A DNA stretch of 64,000 nt from Planctomycetota bacterium (GTDB taxonomy: Bacteria > Planctomycetota > J058 > J103), in NCBI GenBank assembly GCA_026004615.1, contig BPJM01000003.1, positions 124,001 through 188,000 on the forward strand, in the 5' to 3' direction. A program made the position numbers and the translations under genes. Positions 53,113 through 61,394 of the stretch are shown here, piece after piece. The notes beneath the pieces were generated by a model that was not told the DNA's origin, ran no database searches, and saw only the letters and a program-made list of their open reading frames with translations. Positions within the stretch are counted from its first letter, which is position 1; each line of letters starts with the position of its first letter.

Positions 53113-54894
53113 ATGTGGGGGTTGGCGCGGAGCAGGACCGAGACGCTCACCGGGGGCGAGGCGCTGGCCCGCATGCTGCGGGCCGAGGGCGTGGACACCG
53201 TCTTCGGGATCATCGACGGCAGCTACTTCGGGCTGTACTCGGCGCTCGCACCGCAGGGCATCCGGCTCGTCTCGCCGCGGCACGAGGCGAGCGCCGCCCA
53301 CATGGCGGGGGCGTATGCGCGGCTGACCGGGCGGCTCGGCGTCTGCATGGCGTCCAACGGTCCGGGGCTCGCCAACATGCTGGGTGCGGTGGCGGTCGAG
53401 CACGCCGAGGGCAACCGCGTGCTGCTGCTGACGAGCTGCCGGCGCACCGGGGCGTGCTGTCCCGACCGCGGCGGGACCTTCCAGTGCTTCGAGCACACCG
53501 CGGTCACCCGCCCGATCACCAAGTGGGCGCAGACGGTGCCGAGCGCGGCGCGGCTGCCCGAGCTCATGCGCAAGGCGCTGCGCGCCTGTTTCGCCGGCCG
53601 GCCCGGGGTGGTGCATCTCGATGTGCCCGAGGACGTGCTCAACGACCGGCACGCCCTGCCCGCCGGCTGGCTGCTGCCGCCCGCGCGCTATCGCAACCTG
53701 GCACCGCTCAGCCCCGCGCCCGAGCAGCTGCAGGCGGCGGCGCGCCTGGTGCTGGCCGCCCGGCGGCCGCTGATCCACGCCGGCGCGGGGGTGATCCACG
53801 CCCTGGCCCACGCGGAACTGGCGGAGGTCAGCGAGTTGCTCCAGGCGCCGGTCATCACCAGCTGGGCCGGCCGCGGCGCCATCTCGGAGCTGAGCCCGCT
53901 GGCGGTGCCGCTGGGAGCGCTTGCGCTCGCGCGGCGGGTGCGCACCGAGGCGGACTGCGTGCTGATCGTCGGCTCGCGGCTGGGGGAGACCGACTGGTGG
54001 GGCAAACCCCCGCACTGGGCGCCGCCCGCCGCGCAGCGCGCGATCCAGGTCGACATCGAGGAGGGATCGCTCGGGCTCAACCGGCCGCTCGACCTGGCGG
54101 TGCTCGCCGACGCCAGGCAGTTCCTCGCCGGGCTGGCGGGGTTGCTGCGCGAGCAGCGGGCGGAGATCGATCTGGCGGCGCGCCGCGCCTGGCTGGAGGA
54201 GCTCCAGGACGAGCGGGCGCGCGCGCAGGCCGAGCTCGAACGCTACCTCGCTCCCCACGCCTCGCCGATCCACTCCGCGCAGGCGGTGCAGCTGGTGCGC
54301 CAGCTGGTGCGCGAGGACGCGATCGTGGTGCTGGATGGCGGCAACACCGCGGTGTGGGGGCATTTCTTCTGCGAGGTGCGCCAGCCCGGCACCCTGCTCG
54401 GCACCCCCAAGATGGGCATGCTCGGAGCCGGGGTGGGCCAGGCGCTGGGGGCGGCCGTCGCCTTTCCGCAGCGCCAGGTGGTGGCGCTCATGGGGGACGG
54501 CGCCATGGGCATGCACCTGCAGGAGCTGGAGACGGCGGTGCGCCACCGGCTGCGCGCGGTATTCGTGGTGTTCTGCGACCGCGCCTGGGGCATGGTCAAG
54601 ATGGGACAGCAGATCGCCACGCACCCGCTCAAGGCGCTGGTGTTCAAGAAACTCGCCGAGCACGAGTACACCGGCACCGACTTCGCCGAGATCCGGTTCG
54701 ATCTGCTGGCGGAGGCGATGGGGGCGCGTGGCGAGCGCGCCCGCGCGCCGGCCGAGCTGGAGCAGGCGCTGGCGCGCGCGCTGGTCCACGACGGCCCGAG
54801 CGTGATCCACCTCGAGGTCGATCCGGTGCGGCACATGTGGGCGCCCGGTCTCAAGGCGTTCAAGGAGATGCACCTGGAGCCGGCGGGCAGCTAG
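53113..54894 (+). CDS. Thiamine diphosphate-dependent enzyme, acetolactate synthase/2-hydroxyacyl-CoA lyase-like
   Basis: 593 residues behind GGAGG. Three-domain ThDP enzyme. The Pyr domain has TGGEALARMLRAEGVDTVFG and SPRHEASAAHMAGAYARLTG with the activating Glu58. The middle domain shows LLQAPVITSWAGRGAISELS and GSRLGETDWWGKPPHW. The PP domain has ALMGDGAMGMHLQELETAVR (GDG at 461-463) and FVVFCDRAWGMVKMGQQ, where Asp replaces the usual second Asn of the ThDP motif, as in several ALS-like enzymes. Substrate cannot be fixed; with an epimerase and SDR downstream, an acyl or aldehyde substrate seems likelier than branched-chain amino acid synthesis, because no small subunit or ilvC is present. 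Confidence 0.83.
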   Translation: MWGLARSRTETLTGGEALARMLRAEGVDTVFGIIDGSYFGLYSALAPQGIRLVSPRHEASAAHMAGAYARLTGRLGVCMASNGPGLANMLGAVAVEHAEGNRVLLLTSCRRTGACCPDRGGTFQCFEHTAVTRPITKWAQTVPSAARLPELMRKALRACFAGRPGVVHLDVPEDVLNDRHALPAGWLLPPARYRNLAPLSPAPEQLQAAARLVLAARRPLIHAGAGVIHALAHAELAEVSELLQAPVITSWAGRGAISELSPLAVPLGALALARRVRTEADCVLIVGSRLGETDWWGKPPHWAPPAAQRAIQVDIEEGSLGLNRPLDLAVLADARQFLAGLAGLLREQRAEIDLAARRAWLEELQDERARAQAELERYLAPHASPIHSAQAVQLVRQLVREDAIVVLDGGNTAVWGHFFCEVRQPGTLLGTPKMGMLGAGVGQALGAAVAFPQRQVVALMGDGAMGMHLQELETAVRHRLRAVFVVFCDRAWGMVKMGQQIATHPLKALVFKKLAEHEYTGTDFAEIRFDLLAEAMGARGERARAPAELEQALARALVHDGPSVIHLEVDPVRHMWAPGLKAFKEMHLEPAGS

Positions 54895-54896
54895 CC

Positions 54897-56006
54897 ATGG
54901 CGCAGGCGGTGCGCAGGGTGGCGGTCACGGGTGCCGCCGGTTATCTCGGCCGCGCGGTGCTGGCCGAACTGGGGCGTGCGTGCCACGGCTTCGAGCAGAT
55001 CGTGGCGCTCGATCTGCGGCCCGCACCGGCGGCGGTCTGGCAGCCTGGCGTGGTGTGGGAGCGGGCCGACGTGCGCGACGGCGCCGGGCTGGCGCAGCTG
55101 TTCGCCGCCTACCGGCCCGACGCCGTCGTCCACCTGGCCTCGGTGCCCGAGCCGCCCGCGGGGATGAGCCGGCAGGCGCAGTACGCCGTGGATGTGCTGG
55201 GCACGCGCAACGTGATCGCTGCCGCGCTGGGGGCCGGGGTGCGGCACCTGGTCTACACCAGCAGCGGCGCTGCCTACGGCTACCACCCCGACAACCCGGT
55301 GCCGCTGCGCGAGGAGCACCCGCTGCGCGGCAACGAGGAGTTCCCCTATGCCTGGCACAAGCGGCTGGCGGAGGCGGAGCTGCGCGCCGCGCGCGAGCAC
55401 CATCCCGAGCTGCGCCAGCTGCTGCTGCGCCTGTGCACGGTGCTGGGGCCGGGGCTGCGCAACCAGATCACCGCGCTGTGGAGCGGGCCGGTGGTGATCG
55501 GGGTCCGCGGCAGTGCGAGTCCGTTCAGCCTGATCTGGGACCGCGACGTCGCGCGCTGCATCGCGCTGGGACTGCGCGCCGGGGCGAGCGGGGTGTACAA
55601 CCTGGCGGGCGCGGGCACGATCAGCCTGCGCGAGATGGCGGCGCTGGCCCGCAAGCCCTTCCTGCCGCTGCCGCCGGTGGCGCTCGCCGCGGGGCTCGGC
55701 CTGGCGCGGCGGCTGGGGCTGTCGCGCCACGGCCCCGAGCAGCTGGGATTCTTGCGCTACCGGCCCGTGCTCGCCGCCGACGCGATCGCCACCCGGCTCG
55801 GCTTTCGGCCCCGGCTCGCCAGCCGCGAGGTCTTCGCGCTGTGGCTCGCGGCGGCGCAGGGGCTGCCCGAGCCGGCATGCATGCGCCGGCCGCAGGAGCC
55901 GGCACCGCTGCAGGGCCCCTCGCCGCCGGCGGCGGTCCAGCCGCCACCGCCTGCGGCGCGGCCTGCCAGCGATGCCGTGCCCGCCGCCGGCGGCACCGCC
56001 CGGTGA
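54897..56006 (+). CDS. NAD-dependent epimerase/dehydratase family protein (extended SDR)
   Basis: 369 residues, two bases after the ThDP enzyme. RRVAVTGAAGYLGRAVLAEL is the NAD motif (TGxxGxxG). VVHLASVPEP, VYTSSGAAYGYHPDNPVP (catalytic Ser) and FPYAWHKRLAEAEL (YxxxK) complete the extended SDR active site. The C-terminal extension of ~40 residues is Pro/Ala-rich. Segments LRLCTVLGPGLRNQI and YNLAGAGTISLREMA resemble nucleoside-diphosphate-sugar epimerases, but also 3-beta-hydroxysteroid dehydrogenase-like proteins. Substrate unknown. Confidence 0.82.
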   Translation: MAQAVRRVAVTGAAGYLGRAVLAELGRACHGFEQIVALDLRPAPAAVWQPGVVWERADVRDGAGLAQLFAAYRPDAVVHLASVPEPPAGMSRQAQYAVDVLGTRNVIAAALGAGVRHLVYTSSGAAYGYHPDNPVPLREEHPLRGNEEFPYAWHKRLAEAELRAAREHHPELRQLLLRLCTVLGPGLRNQITALWSGPVVIGVRGSASPFSLIWDRDVARCIALGLRAGASGVYNLAGAGTISLREMAALARKPFLPLPPVALAAGLGLARRLGLSRHGPEQLGFLRYRPVLAADAIATRLGFRPRLASREVFALWLAAAQGLPEPACMRRPQEPAPLQGPSPPAAVQPPPPAARPASDAVPAAGGTAR

Positions 56007-56014
56007 GCGCCACC

Positions 56015-56896
56015 ATGCGCCGGCTGCGCGACAAGGTGGTCGCCATCACCGGTGCTGCCGGCGGCATCGGCAGCGCGCTCGCCCGGCGGCTGGGGCGGGA
56101 GGGGGCGCGGCTGGCGCTGCTCGACCTGGACCTCGGGGCAGCACGGGCGCTGGCGGCCGAGCTGCGCGCGGGCGGCAGCGAGGCGCTGGCGCTGGGCTGC
56201 GACGTCACCAGCGAGGAGCAGTGCGAACGTGCCTTCGCCACCCTTGCCGCCGAGCTCGGCGGACCGGACGTGCTGGTGAACAATGCGGGCCTCACCGCGC
56301 TCGGCCCGTTTGCCGAGACCGAGCCCCAGGTCTGGCGCCGCGTGCTGGAGGTCAACCTCATGGGCTCGGTGCTGTGTACGCGTGCCGCGCTGGGAGCGCT
56401 GCGCGCGCGGCGCGGCTGGATCGTGGTCATCTCGAGTGTCGCCGGTTTCGCGCCGCTGGTGGGACGCGCCGCCTACGCGGCCAGCAAGCACGCACTGCAC
56501 GGGGCGTTTGCGACCCTGCGCGCGGAGCTCGCCGCCGAAGGCGTCGGGGTGACGCTGGTCTGCCCGAGCTACATCGACACCCCGATCCTCAGCCGGGCGC
56601 TGGACGCACGGGGCCAGCCGCTCGGCGGGTCGCCGACGCTCGCCGGGCGGCGGATGGCGCCCGCCGTGCTCGCCGAGGCGATCGTGCGCGGACTGGTGGC
56701 CGAACGAGCGCTGGTGCTGCCGGGCTGGACCTCGCGGGCGGCATGGTGGTTGTCGCGGCTGGCCCCGGGGCTATACGAGCGCCTCATGCGCCGTCACGAG
56801 CGCGAGCACCGGCGGTGGGCCGAGGGCGCCCGGCCCGCGGGCGCTCCGGCGCGGGCGGAGGGGGCTGGGGGCCCAGCGGGGCGAGCGGCGCCTTGA
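56015..56896 (+). CDS. Short-chain dehydrogenase/reductase
   Basis: 293 residues, classical SDR. VVAITGAAGGIGSALARRLG is the cofactor motif (TGxxGGIG), CDVTSEEQ and NNAGLTALGPF follow, then VISSVAGFAPLVGRAAYAAS and KHALHG with the Ser-Tyr-Lys set (YAASK). The C-terminal part carries WTSRAAWWLSRLAPGLYERL, a hydrophobic helix seen in lipid-acting SDRs. Start: ATG 56015; a GTG at 56003 would overlap the upstream stop (GTGA) and is possible. Third gene of the TetR-linked operon; the oxidised or reduced substrate is probably an aldehyde, ketone or hydroxy-lipid handled with the two upstream enzymes. Confidence 0.85.
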   Translation: MRRLRDKVVAITGAAGGIGSALARRLGREGARLALLDLDLGAARALAAELRAGGSEALALGCDVTSEEQCERAFATLAAELGGPDVLVNNAGLTALGPFAETEPQVWRRVLEVNLMGSVLCTRAALGALRARRGWIVVISSVAGFAPLVGRAAYAASKHALHGAFATLRAELAAEGVGVTLVCPSYIDTPILSRALDARGQPLGGSPTLAGRRMAPAVLAEAIVRGLVAERALVLPGWTSRAAWWLSRLAPGLYERLMRRHEREHRRWAEGARPAGAPARAEGAGGPAGRAAP

Positions 56897-56921
56897 TGGA
56901 GGCGTGCGAGCGCCCTAAAAT
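56893..56921 (+). promoter_or_regulatory. Promoter of tRNA-Glu(TTC)
   Basis: TTGATG (56893-56898), exactly 17 bases, TAAAAT (56916-56921; five of six consensus), 15 bases before the tRNA. Its -35 box contains the SDR stop codon. Confidence 0.7.
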
Positions 56922-56936
56922 GCGCGGCCTTGCGGT

Positions 56937-57011
56937 GGCCCCGTCGTCTAGCCAGGTCCAGGACACCGGGTTTTCATCCCGGCAACACGGGTTCGAATCC
57001 CGTCGGGGTCA
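56937..57011 (+). tRNA. tRNA-Glu (TTC anticodon)
   Basis: 75 bases to the discriminator A; CCA is not encoded. Acceptor GGCCCCG pairs with CGGGGTC (G2-T71 wobble). Anticodon arm CCGGG-TTTTCAT-CCCGG with TTC at 56973-56975; T arm ACGGG-TTCGAAT-CCCGT. D arm contains GTCTAGCCAGGTCCAGGAC. Confidence 0.95.
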
Positions 57012-57016
57012 CGCTC

Positions 57017-57040
57017 ACCGCGGCGGCAATCGCCCGCGGT
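57017..57040. terminator. Hairpin after tRNA-Glu and the pseudokinase gene
   Basis: ACCGCGG (57017-57023) pairs with CCGCGGT (57034-57040). It sits between the end of tRNA-Glu and the convergent stop codon at 57041. Confidence 0.45.
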
Positions 57041-59080
57041 TCAGCCCAGGCCTCGCAGCATGGCGAGCAGCAGGCGCGCCGCCGGGGGGCGGGCGGCGGG
57101 CTCGGGCTGCAGCGCGGCGGCGAGCACCTCCTGCAGCTCGCGCGACACGCGCACCTCGCCGATCAGACGCCGGGCGATGGCGGCCACCGCATAGACGTCC
57201 GAGGCGGGGCCGGGGGGCTGGCCCTGATGCAGCTCGGGCGCCAGCGCGAACGAGGGCTCGGCGCCGGCCGGCCCCAGCGGCACGTCGCGCGGATCGTGGG
57301 GCAGCAGCCGCGGCGCGCCGTCGCGCGTCACCAGCACCCTTTCCGGCACCAGCCACAGCCCGCCCGCGCCGCGGGCGTCGAGATCGGCCACCGCTGCCGC
57401 CAGGCCGACCAGCAGCGGCCGCCGCACGGCGGCGAGCCGCGCGCGGGCGCCCGCGCCTTCGCCCCCGGCCAGCACTGCCGCCAGGCTGCGGGCTGCCGGG
57501 TCGGGCAGCACGGTGTGCACGCGCTCCAGCGCCGCCTGGCGTGCCAGCGGACGCAGCACAAAGGGCGAGGCCGTGCCGCCGAGAGGCGCTACGGCCTCGG
57601 CGCGTTCGCCCGGTGCCAGTCGGCGCAGCCGCACCAGCACCCGGGCGCCGGTGCGCCGGTGCACCCCCGCATACAGCTGTCCGCCCGCATCGGAGGCGAT
57701 CAACAGCGGCTGTCCCAGCGGATTCGTGATGAAGGCGTAGCGCTGGCGCACCTCCGGCAGTGCCGCCATGCTCTGGGCTTCCTGCTCCGCCTGCTCGGCG
57801 CGCGCCAGATCGCCGGCCTGCCGGTGCGCGCGCCCCAGCGCGGCGAACGCCCGCACCGCGAGCGGCTCGCACGCATCCGGCGCCTCGAACAGCAGCCGGT
57901 GCGCCTCGAGCCGCTCGCCGCGCTCCAGCGCCATCAGCGCCTGCAGCACCGCGCCGCGGGAGCGATAGGGCTCGCCCACCTGGGCGGCCAGCGCGAGCAG
58001 GGGGCCCAGCGCCTGGCGTTCGCCTCGCTCGAACAGCGCCTCGGCCAGTGCCAGCGCCGCCTCGCTACCCGCCCGTCCCTCGGCCAGCAGCGGCTCCAGC
58101 AGCGCGCGCCCGCGCTCCAGCTCGCCGGCCCGCACGTAGGCGGCGCCCAAAAGCCCCGCCACGCGCTGCCCGCCCGCCTGCGCCCGCTCCAGGTGGGCGA
58201 TCGCCTCCTCCAGCCGCCCATCCAGGTAGGCGGCCAGCCCCAGCAGGCGGTGCGACCAGGCGTCCTGGGGCGCGCGGGCGATCGCGGTGCCGGCGAGGGC
58301 GCGCTGCAGCTCCCTGTCCTCCCCCGCGAGCTTCGCGCCCACGCGCAGCGCGCGCGCGGCGGCCGCCGGCGGCTCGCCGCGCGCCAGGTGCAGCGCGCTC
58401 AGGCGCGCGTAGGCCTCGGCGGGCAGCGGGGCATCGTCGAGCCGCATCTCGGCCGAGGCCACCGCCTGCGGCAGCGCCGGCGCGCCCGCGCCCTGCCGCT
58501 GGAGCACGAGTTCCGCCAGCCGCAGCTGCAGCTCCGGCAGCGTCGGGTCGCGCTGCTGCAGCCCCATCGCCGCCGCCACATGGTCGATCGCCGCCGCCAG
58601 ATCGCCCTCCAGCCCGGCACGCGCGGCCGCCTCCAGCCGCACCGCGGCCAGCGCCCGGCTCGCCAGCGGGCGGATCGCCTCCGGCAGGCACAGCACCGGC
58701 CGCAGCGGCACCGCCGCCAGGCGGGCGAGCGCGGCCTGGTGCTCGCCCGCCTGCGCGAGCGCCAGCGCCTGACGCGCGGCCTGGCGGAGCTGCTCCGCCT
58801 CGGGCAGCTCGGCCTGCTCCGCTTCCAGCAGCAGCTGCGCCAGCTCCTCCACCGGCACCCCGTGGCGCGGCAGCGCCGCCAGCGCCGCGGCAGGCCCCCG
58901 CTCCCCTTCGTAGAGCGGGCGGGTGCCGAGGTAGGCACCGCTGACCGCCATCCCCGCCTCCCCGGGCGGGGGCAGGGGCACCTCGGCCGCTGCGAGCGGG
59001 GCGCGCAGCACCTCCAGGATGGACTCGAACAGCTGCTCGGCGGCCGCGCTCGGGCTGACCGGCTGCTCGGCGTGCTCCAT
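57041..59080 (-). CDS. TPR protein with C-terminal pseudokinase domain
   Basis: 679 residues, ATG at 59080. Residues ~60-450 are TPR-like helical repeats (EHQAALARLAAVPL, HRLLGLAAYLDGRLEEAIAH, RAGELERGRALLEPLLAEGR, AVRAFAALGRAHRQAGDLAR). From ~460 a Ser/Thr-kinase-like fold appears: QLYAGVHRRTGARVLVRLRR in place of the glycine-loop/VAIK segment, LDARGAGGLWLVPERVLVTR where HRDLKPxNILL belongs, LLPHDPRDV in place of DFG, then intact FALAPELHQGQ (APE) and PASDVYAVAAIARRLI (SDIYSLG). The phosphate-loop, catalytic Asp and Mg Asp are missing, so phosphotransfer is very unlikely. A signalling scaffold is inferred. Confidence 0.72.
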   Translation of the reverse strand: MEHAEQPVSPSAAAEQLFESILEVLRAPLAAAEVPLPPPGEAGMAVSGAYLGTRPLYEGERGPAAALAALPRHGVPVEELAQLLLEAEQAELPEAEQLRQAARQALALAQAGEHQAALARLAAVPLRPVLCLPEAIRPLASRALAAVRLEAAARAGLEGDLAAAIDHVAAAMGLQQRDPTLPELQLRLAELVLQRQGAGAPALPQAVASAEMRLDDAPLPAEAYARLSALHLARGEPPAAAARALRVGAKLAGEDRELQRALAGTAIARAPQDAWSHRLLGLAAYLDGRLEEAIAHLERAQAGGQRVAGLLGAAYVRAGELERGRALLEPLLAEGRAGSEAALALAEALFERGERQALGPLLALAAQVGEPYRSRGAVLQALMALERGERLEAHRLLFEAPDACEPLAVRAFAALGRAHRQAGDLARAEQAEQEAQSMAALPEVRQRYAFITNPLGQPLLIASDAGGQLYAGVHRRTGARVLVRLRRLAPGERAEAVAPLGGTASPFVLRPLARQAALERVHTVLPDPAARSLAAVLAGGEGAGARARLAAVRRPLLVGLAAAVADLDARGAGGLWLVPERVLVTRDGAPRLLPHDPRDVPLGPAGAEPSFALAPELHQGQPPGPASDVYAVAAIARRLIGEVRVSRELQEVLAAALQPEPAARPPAARLLLAMLRGLG

Positions 59081-59088
59081 GGCGTCGC

Positions 59089-59117
59089 ATGCTACGGCGG
59101 AGCTGCGGCCGGAGCAA
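59089..59117 (-). promoter_or_regulatory. Predicted leaderless promoter of the pseudokinase gene
   Basis: On the minus strand: TTGCTC (59117-59112), 17 bases, TAGCAT (59094-59089), then 8 bases to the ATG at 59080. Confidence 0.45.
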
Positions 59118-59240
59118 GCGCGCGCAGCGGCGTGGCTGGCGGGCGCGCGCCGGCGCGGCTACCTTGCGCACAGCGGGGCGCCCGGCCACGGTGAGCGGGC
59201 CGGGGCCGGCGCGAGGCGGGATCGCAGCGGAGGCGGCGGC

Positions 59241-60569
59241 GTGCAGCCCCAGGGCAACGCGGAGATGCTCGCGGTCGAACAGGCGCGGCAGGCCATCCTG
59301 ACCGCGCTCGCGCCGCTGGGCAGCGAGCGGGTGCCGCTGGCGCGGGCATGCGGGCGCTGGCTCGCCGCGCCGGTGCGCGCGCGCGAGGACGGACCGGCCG
59401 AGGTGCGTTCGCAGATGGATGGCTACGCGGTCCGCCACGCGGAGGTGTCCGCCGCGACGGCGTCGCGGCCGGTCGAACTGGCGGTGGCCTTCGCGGTAGC
59501 GGCCGGGGCGCCGCCGCCGGCGCCGCTGCCGCCCGGGGCCGCCGCGCGCGTGCTGACGGGTGCGCCGCTGCCGCCCGGGGCCGACGCGGTGGTGCCCCAG
59601 GAATGGACCCTGCCGCTCGAGCCGGCCCCGGCAGCAGCGGGCGGGCCTGCCTGCCCGCAGCGCATCCGGATATTGCAGCCCCCGCCGGGGCCGGGCGCCT
59701 TCGTGCGGCCGCGCGCCGAGGACTTCGCCGCGGGCGAGACGGTGCTCCAGCCCGGCATCCGCCTGGGGCCAGGCGAGGTCGCGCTGGCGGCGGCGGCGGG
59801 CGCGGTCGAGCTCGAGGTCGGCCGCCGCCCGCGCGTGGCGCTGCTGGCCACCGGCAGCGAGCTGTTGCCGCCGGGCGCTGCGTGGCGGCCGGGTGCCGTC
59901 CGGGAATCCAACCGCTTTCTTCTCGAGGGGATGCTCGCGCGCGCGGGGGCGGAGGTCGAGGATTTCGGCATCGTGCCCGATGAGCCGGCGGCGGTGCGGG
60001 CAGGGCTCGTGGCGGCGCTCGCCGCGGCGGATCTGGTGCTGAGCACCGGCGGGGTCTCGGTCGGCAGCACCGACTTCGTCAAGGCCGAGGCCGAGGCACT
60101 GGGCCTGGTGCGCCGGTTCTGGAGGGTGCGGGTGCGGCCGGGCAAGCCGCTGTACTTCGCGGTGCCGCCGGGGGGGCCGAGCGGGGCGGGTCGGCGCGCG
60201 GCGCTGCTGGGCCTGCCCGGCAATCCCGCCTCGGTGCTCGTCTCGCTGGTGCTGTTCGCACTGCCGGCGGTGGCGTGGCTGCAGGGCGCGCGCGAGCCGG
60301 CTCCCCGGCGCACCAGCGCCGTGCTGGCGGCGCCGGCCCACGCCCCGGCAGGCCGGCGCACCTACCTGCGCGCGCGGGCCTGGCTGGATGGCGCGGGCCG
60401 GCTGTGCGCACAGCCGCTCGCGCGGCAGGCATCGGGCTCGGTGCGGGCGGTCGCGGAGACGAACGCGCTGCTGGAGATCGGCGAACAGGGCGGGCAGTAC
60501 CAGGCCGGCGCGAGCCTGCCCGCGCTGCTGCTCGAGCAGGGCGGGCTGCTGCTGGGGCCGGAGCGCTGA
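59241..60569 (+). CDS. moeA: Molybdopterin molybdenumtransferase MoeA
   Basis: 442 residues. MoeA inserts molybdate into adenylylated molybdopterin. Family marks in order: EVRSQMDGYAVRHAEVSA (MDGYA), VLTGAPLPPGADAVVPQE, PGEVALAAAAGAVELEVGRR with VALLATGSEL, then the catalytic loop VLSTGGVSVGSTDFVKAEAE and LLGLPGNPASVLVSLVLFAL, ending in the domain IV beta barrel. The GTG at 59241 has GGAGG six bases upstream and adds eight residues before the ATG at 59265, whose GGAG is too close. mobA follows 60 bases later, completing the last steps of cofactor maturation. Confidence 0.93.
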   Translation: MQPQGNAEMLAVEQARQAILTALAPLGSERVPLARACGRWLAAPVRAREDGPAEVRSQMDGYAVRHAEVSAATASRPVELAVAFAVAAGAPPPAPLPPGAAARVLTGAPLPPGADAVVPQEWTLPLEPAPAAAGGPACPQRIRILQPPPGPGAFVRPRAEDFAAGETVLQPGIRLGPGEVALAAAAGAVELEVGRRPRVALLATGSELLPPGAAWRPGAVRESNRFLLEGMLARAGAEVEDFGIVPDEPAAVRAGLVAALAAADLVLSTGGVSVGSTDFVKAEAEALGLVRRFWRVRVRPGKPLYFAVPPGGPSGAGRRAALLGLPGNPASVLVSLVLFALPAVAWLQGAREPAPRRTSAVLAAPAHAPAGRRTYLRARAWLDGAGRLCAQPLARQASGSVRAVAETNALLEIGEQGGQYQAGASLPALLLEQGGLLLGPER

Positions 60570-60629
60570 GGCGGAGCCTGCCCGGCCGCGGGTGCGAGCG
60601 CCGCGCGGGCGCTGCGGAGCGAGCAGGAG

Positions 60630-61265
60630 ATGGCGGAGCCGGGACGATGCGCGCTCGGGGCGGCGATCCTCGCCGGGGGGGCCTCGCGCCGGATGGGCCG
60701 GCCCAAGGCGCTGTTGCGGCTGGGCGCGGAGACCCTGCTCGAGCGACAGGTGCGCCTGCTGGCGCCGCTGGTGGGGGAACTGCTCGTGGTCGGGGAGGGG
60801 CTGGAGGCGGCGGGGGTGCGCGTTCCGGCGCCGGCGCGGGCGGTCGGCGACGGGGCCTGGCCGCGCGCCGGCCCGCTGGCCGGCCTGGTGGCGGCGCTGG
60901 AGAACTCGCGGGCCAGGCGGCTGTGGTGCCGGGGCGTCGACATGCCGTTCGTGGTGCCGGCGGTGCTCGGGCGGCTGGAGGAGCTGGCGGTTCAGGCCGC
61001 GGGCTGCGCGGCGGTGGTGCCGCTGGATCGGCAGGGCCGGCCGCAGCCGCTGGCGGCGGTGTATGTGCGCGAGCTGGCGCTGCCGCCGCTGGCCGCCGCC
61101 CTGGCGCGCGGCGAGCGCGCGCTGCTGGCGGCCGTCGGCGCGCTGCAGCCGCTCTGGGTGCCGGCGGCCTGCCTGGAGCCGCTCGACCCCGAACTGCTGT
61201 CGCTGCGCGGCCTGAACACCCCGGCGGAGTACGCCGCGGCGCGGCGTCGGCTCGAGCAGGCCTGA
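60630..61265 (+). CDS. mobA: Molybdenum cofactor guanylyltransferase-like protein MobA
   Basis: 211 residues with GCAGGAG upstream. Nucleotidyltransferase fold: GAAILAGGASRRMGRPKALL is the GTP-binding signature (LxGGxSxRMGxxKa). PRAGPLAGLVAALENSRARR and LWCRGVDMPFVVPAVLGRLE carry the GPL(A/G)G and DMP (metal Asp) motifs, and AVVPLDRQGRPQPLAAVY is the usual recognition strand. GLNTPAEYAAARR ends it as in MobA proteins. It would attach GMP to Mo-molybdopterin. A MocA-type CTP enzyme is possible, but the pairing with moeA favours MobA. No molybdoenzyme gene is present in this window. Confidence 0.9.
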   Translation: MAEPGRCALGAAILAGGASRRMGRPKALLRLGAETLLERQVRLLAPLVGELLVVGEGLEAAGVRVPAPARAVGDGAWPRAGPLAGLVAALENSRARRLWCRGVDMPFVVPAVLGRLEELAVQAAGCAAVVPLDRQGRPQPLAAVYVRELALPPLAAALARGERALLAAVGALQPLWVPAACLEPLDPELLSLRGLNTPAEYAAARRRLEQA

Positions 61266-61394
61266 GGACCGGCCGGCGCGCGCTGTGAGCGCAGCGCAGC
61301 CCGCGGCCCGCCGCGGGGGCGCGCCCGCGGCTCGGAGCAGCTGCGGCTGAACAGCGGGCGCGGCTGTGCCGTCCAGGCAGAGGAGGAGCGGCGG

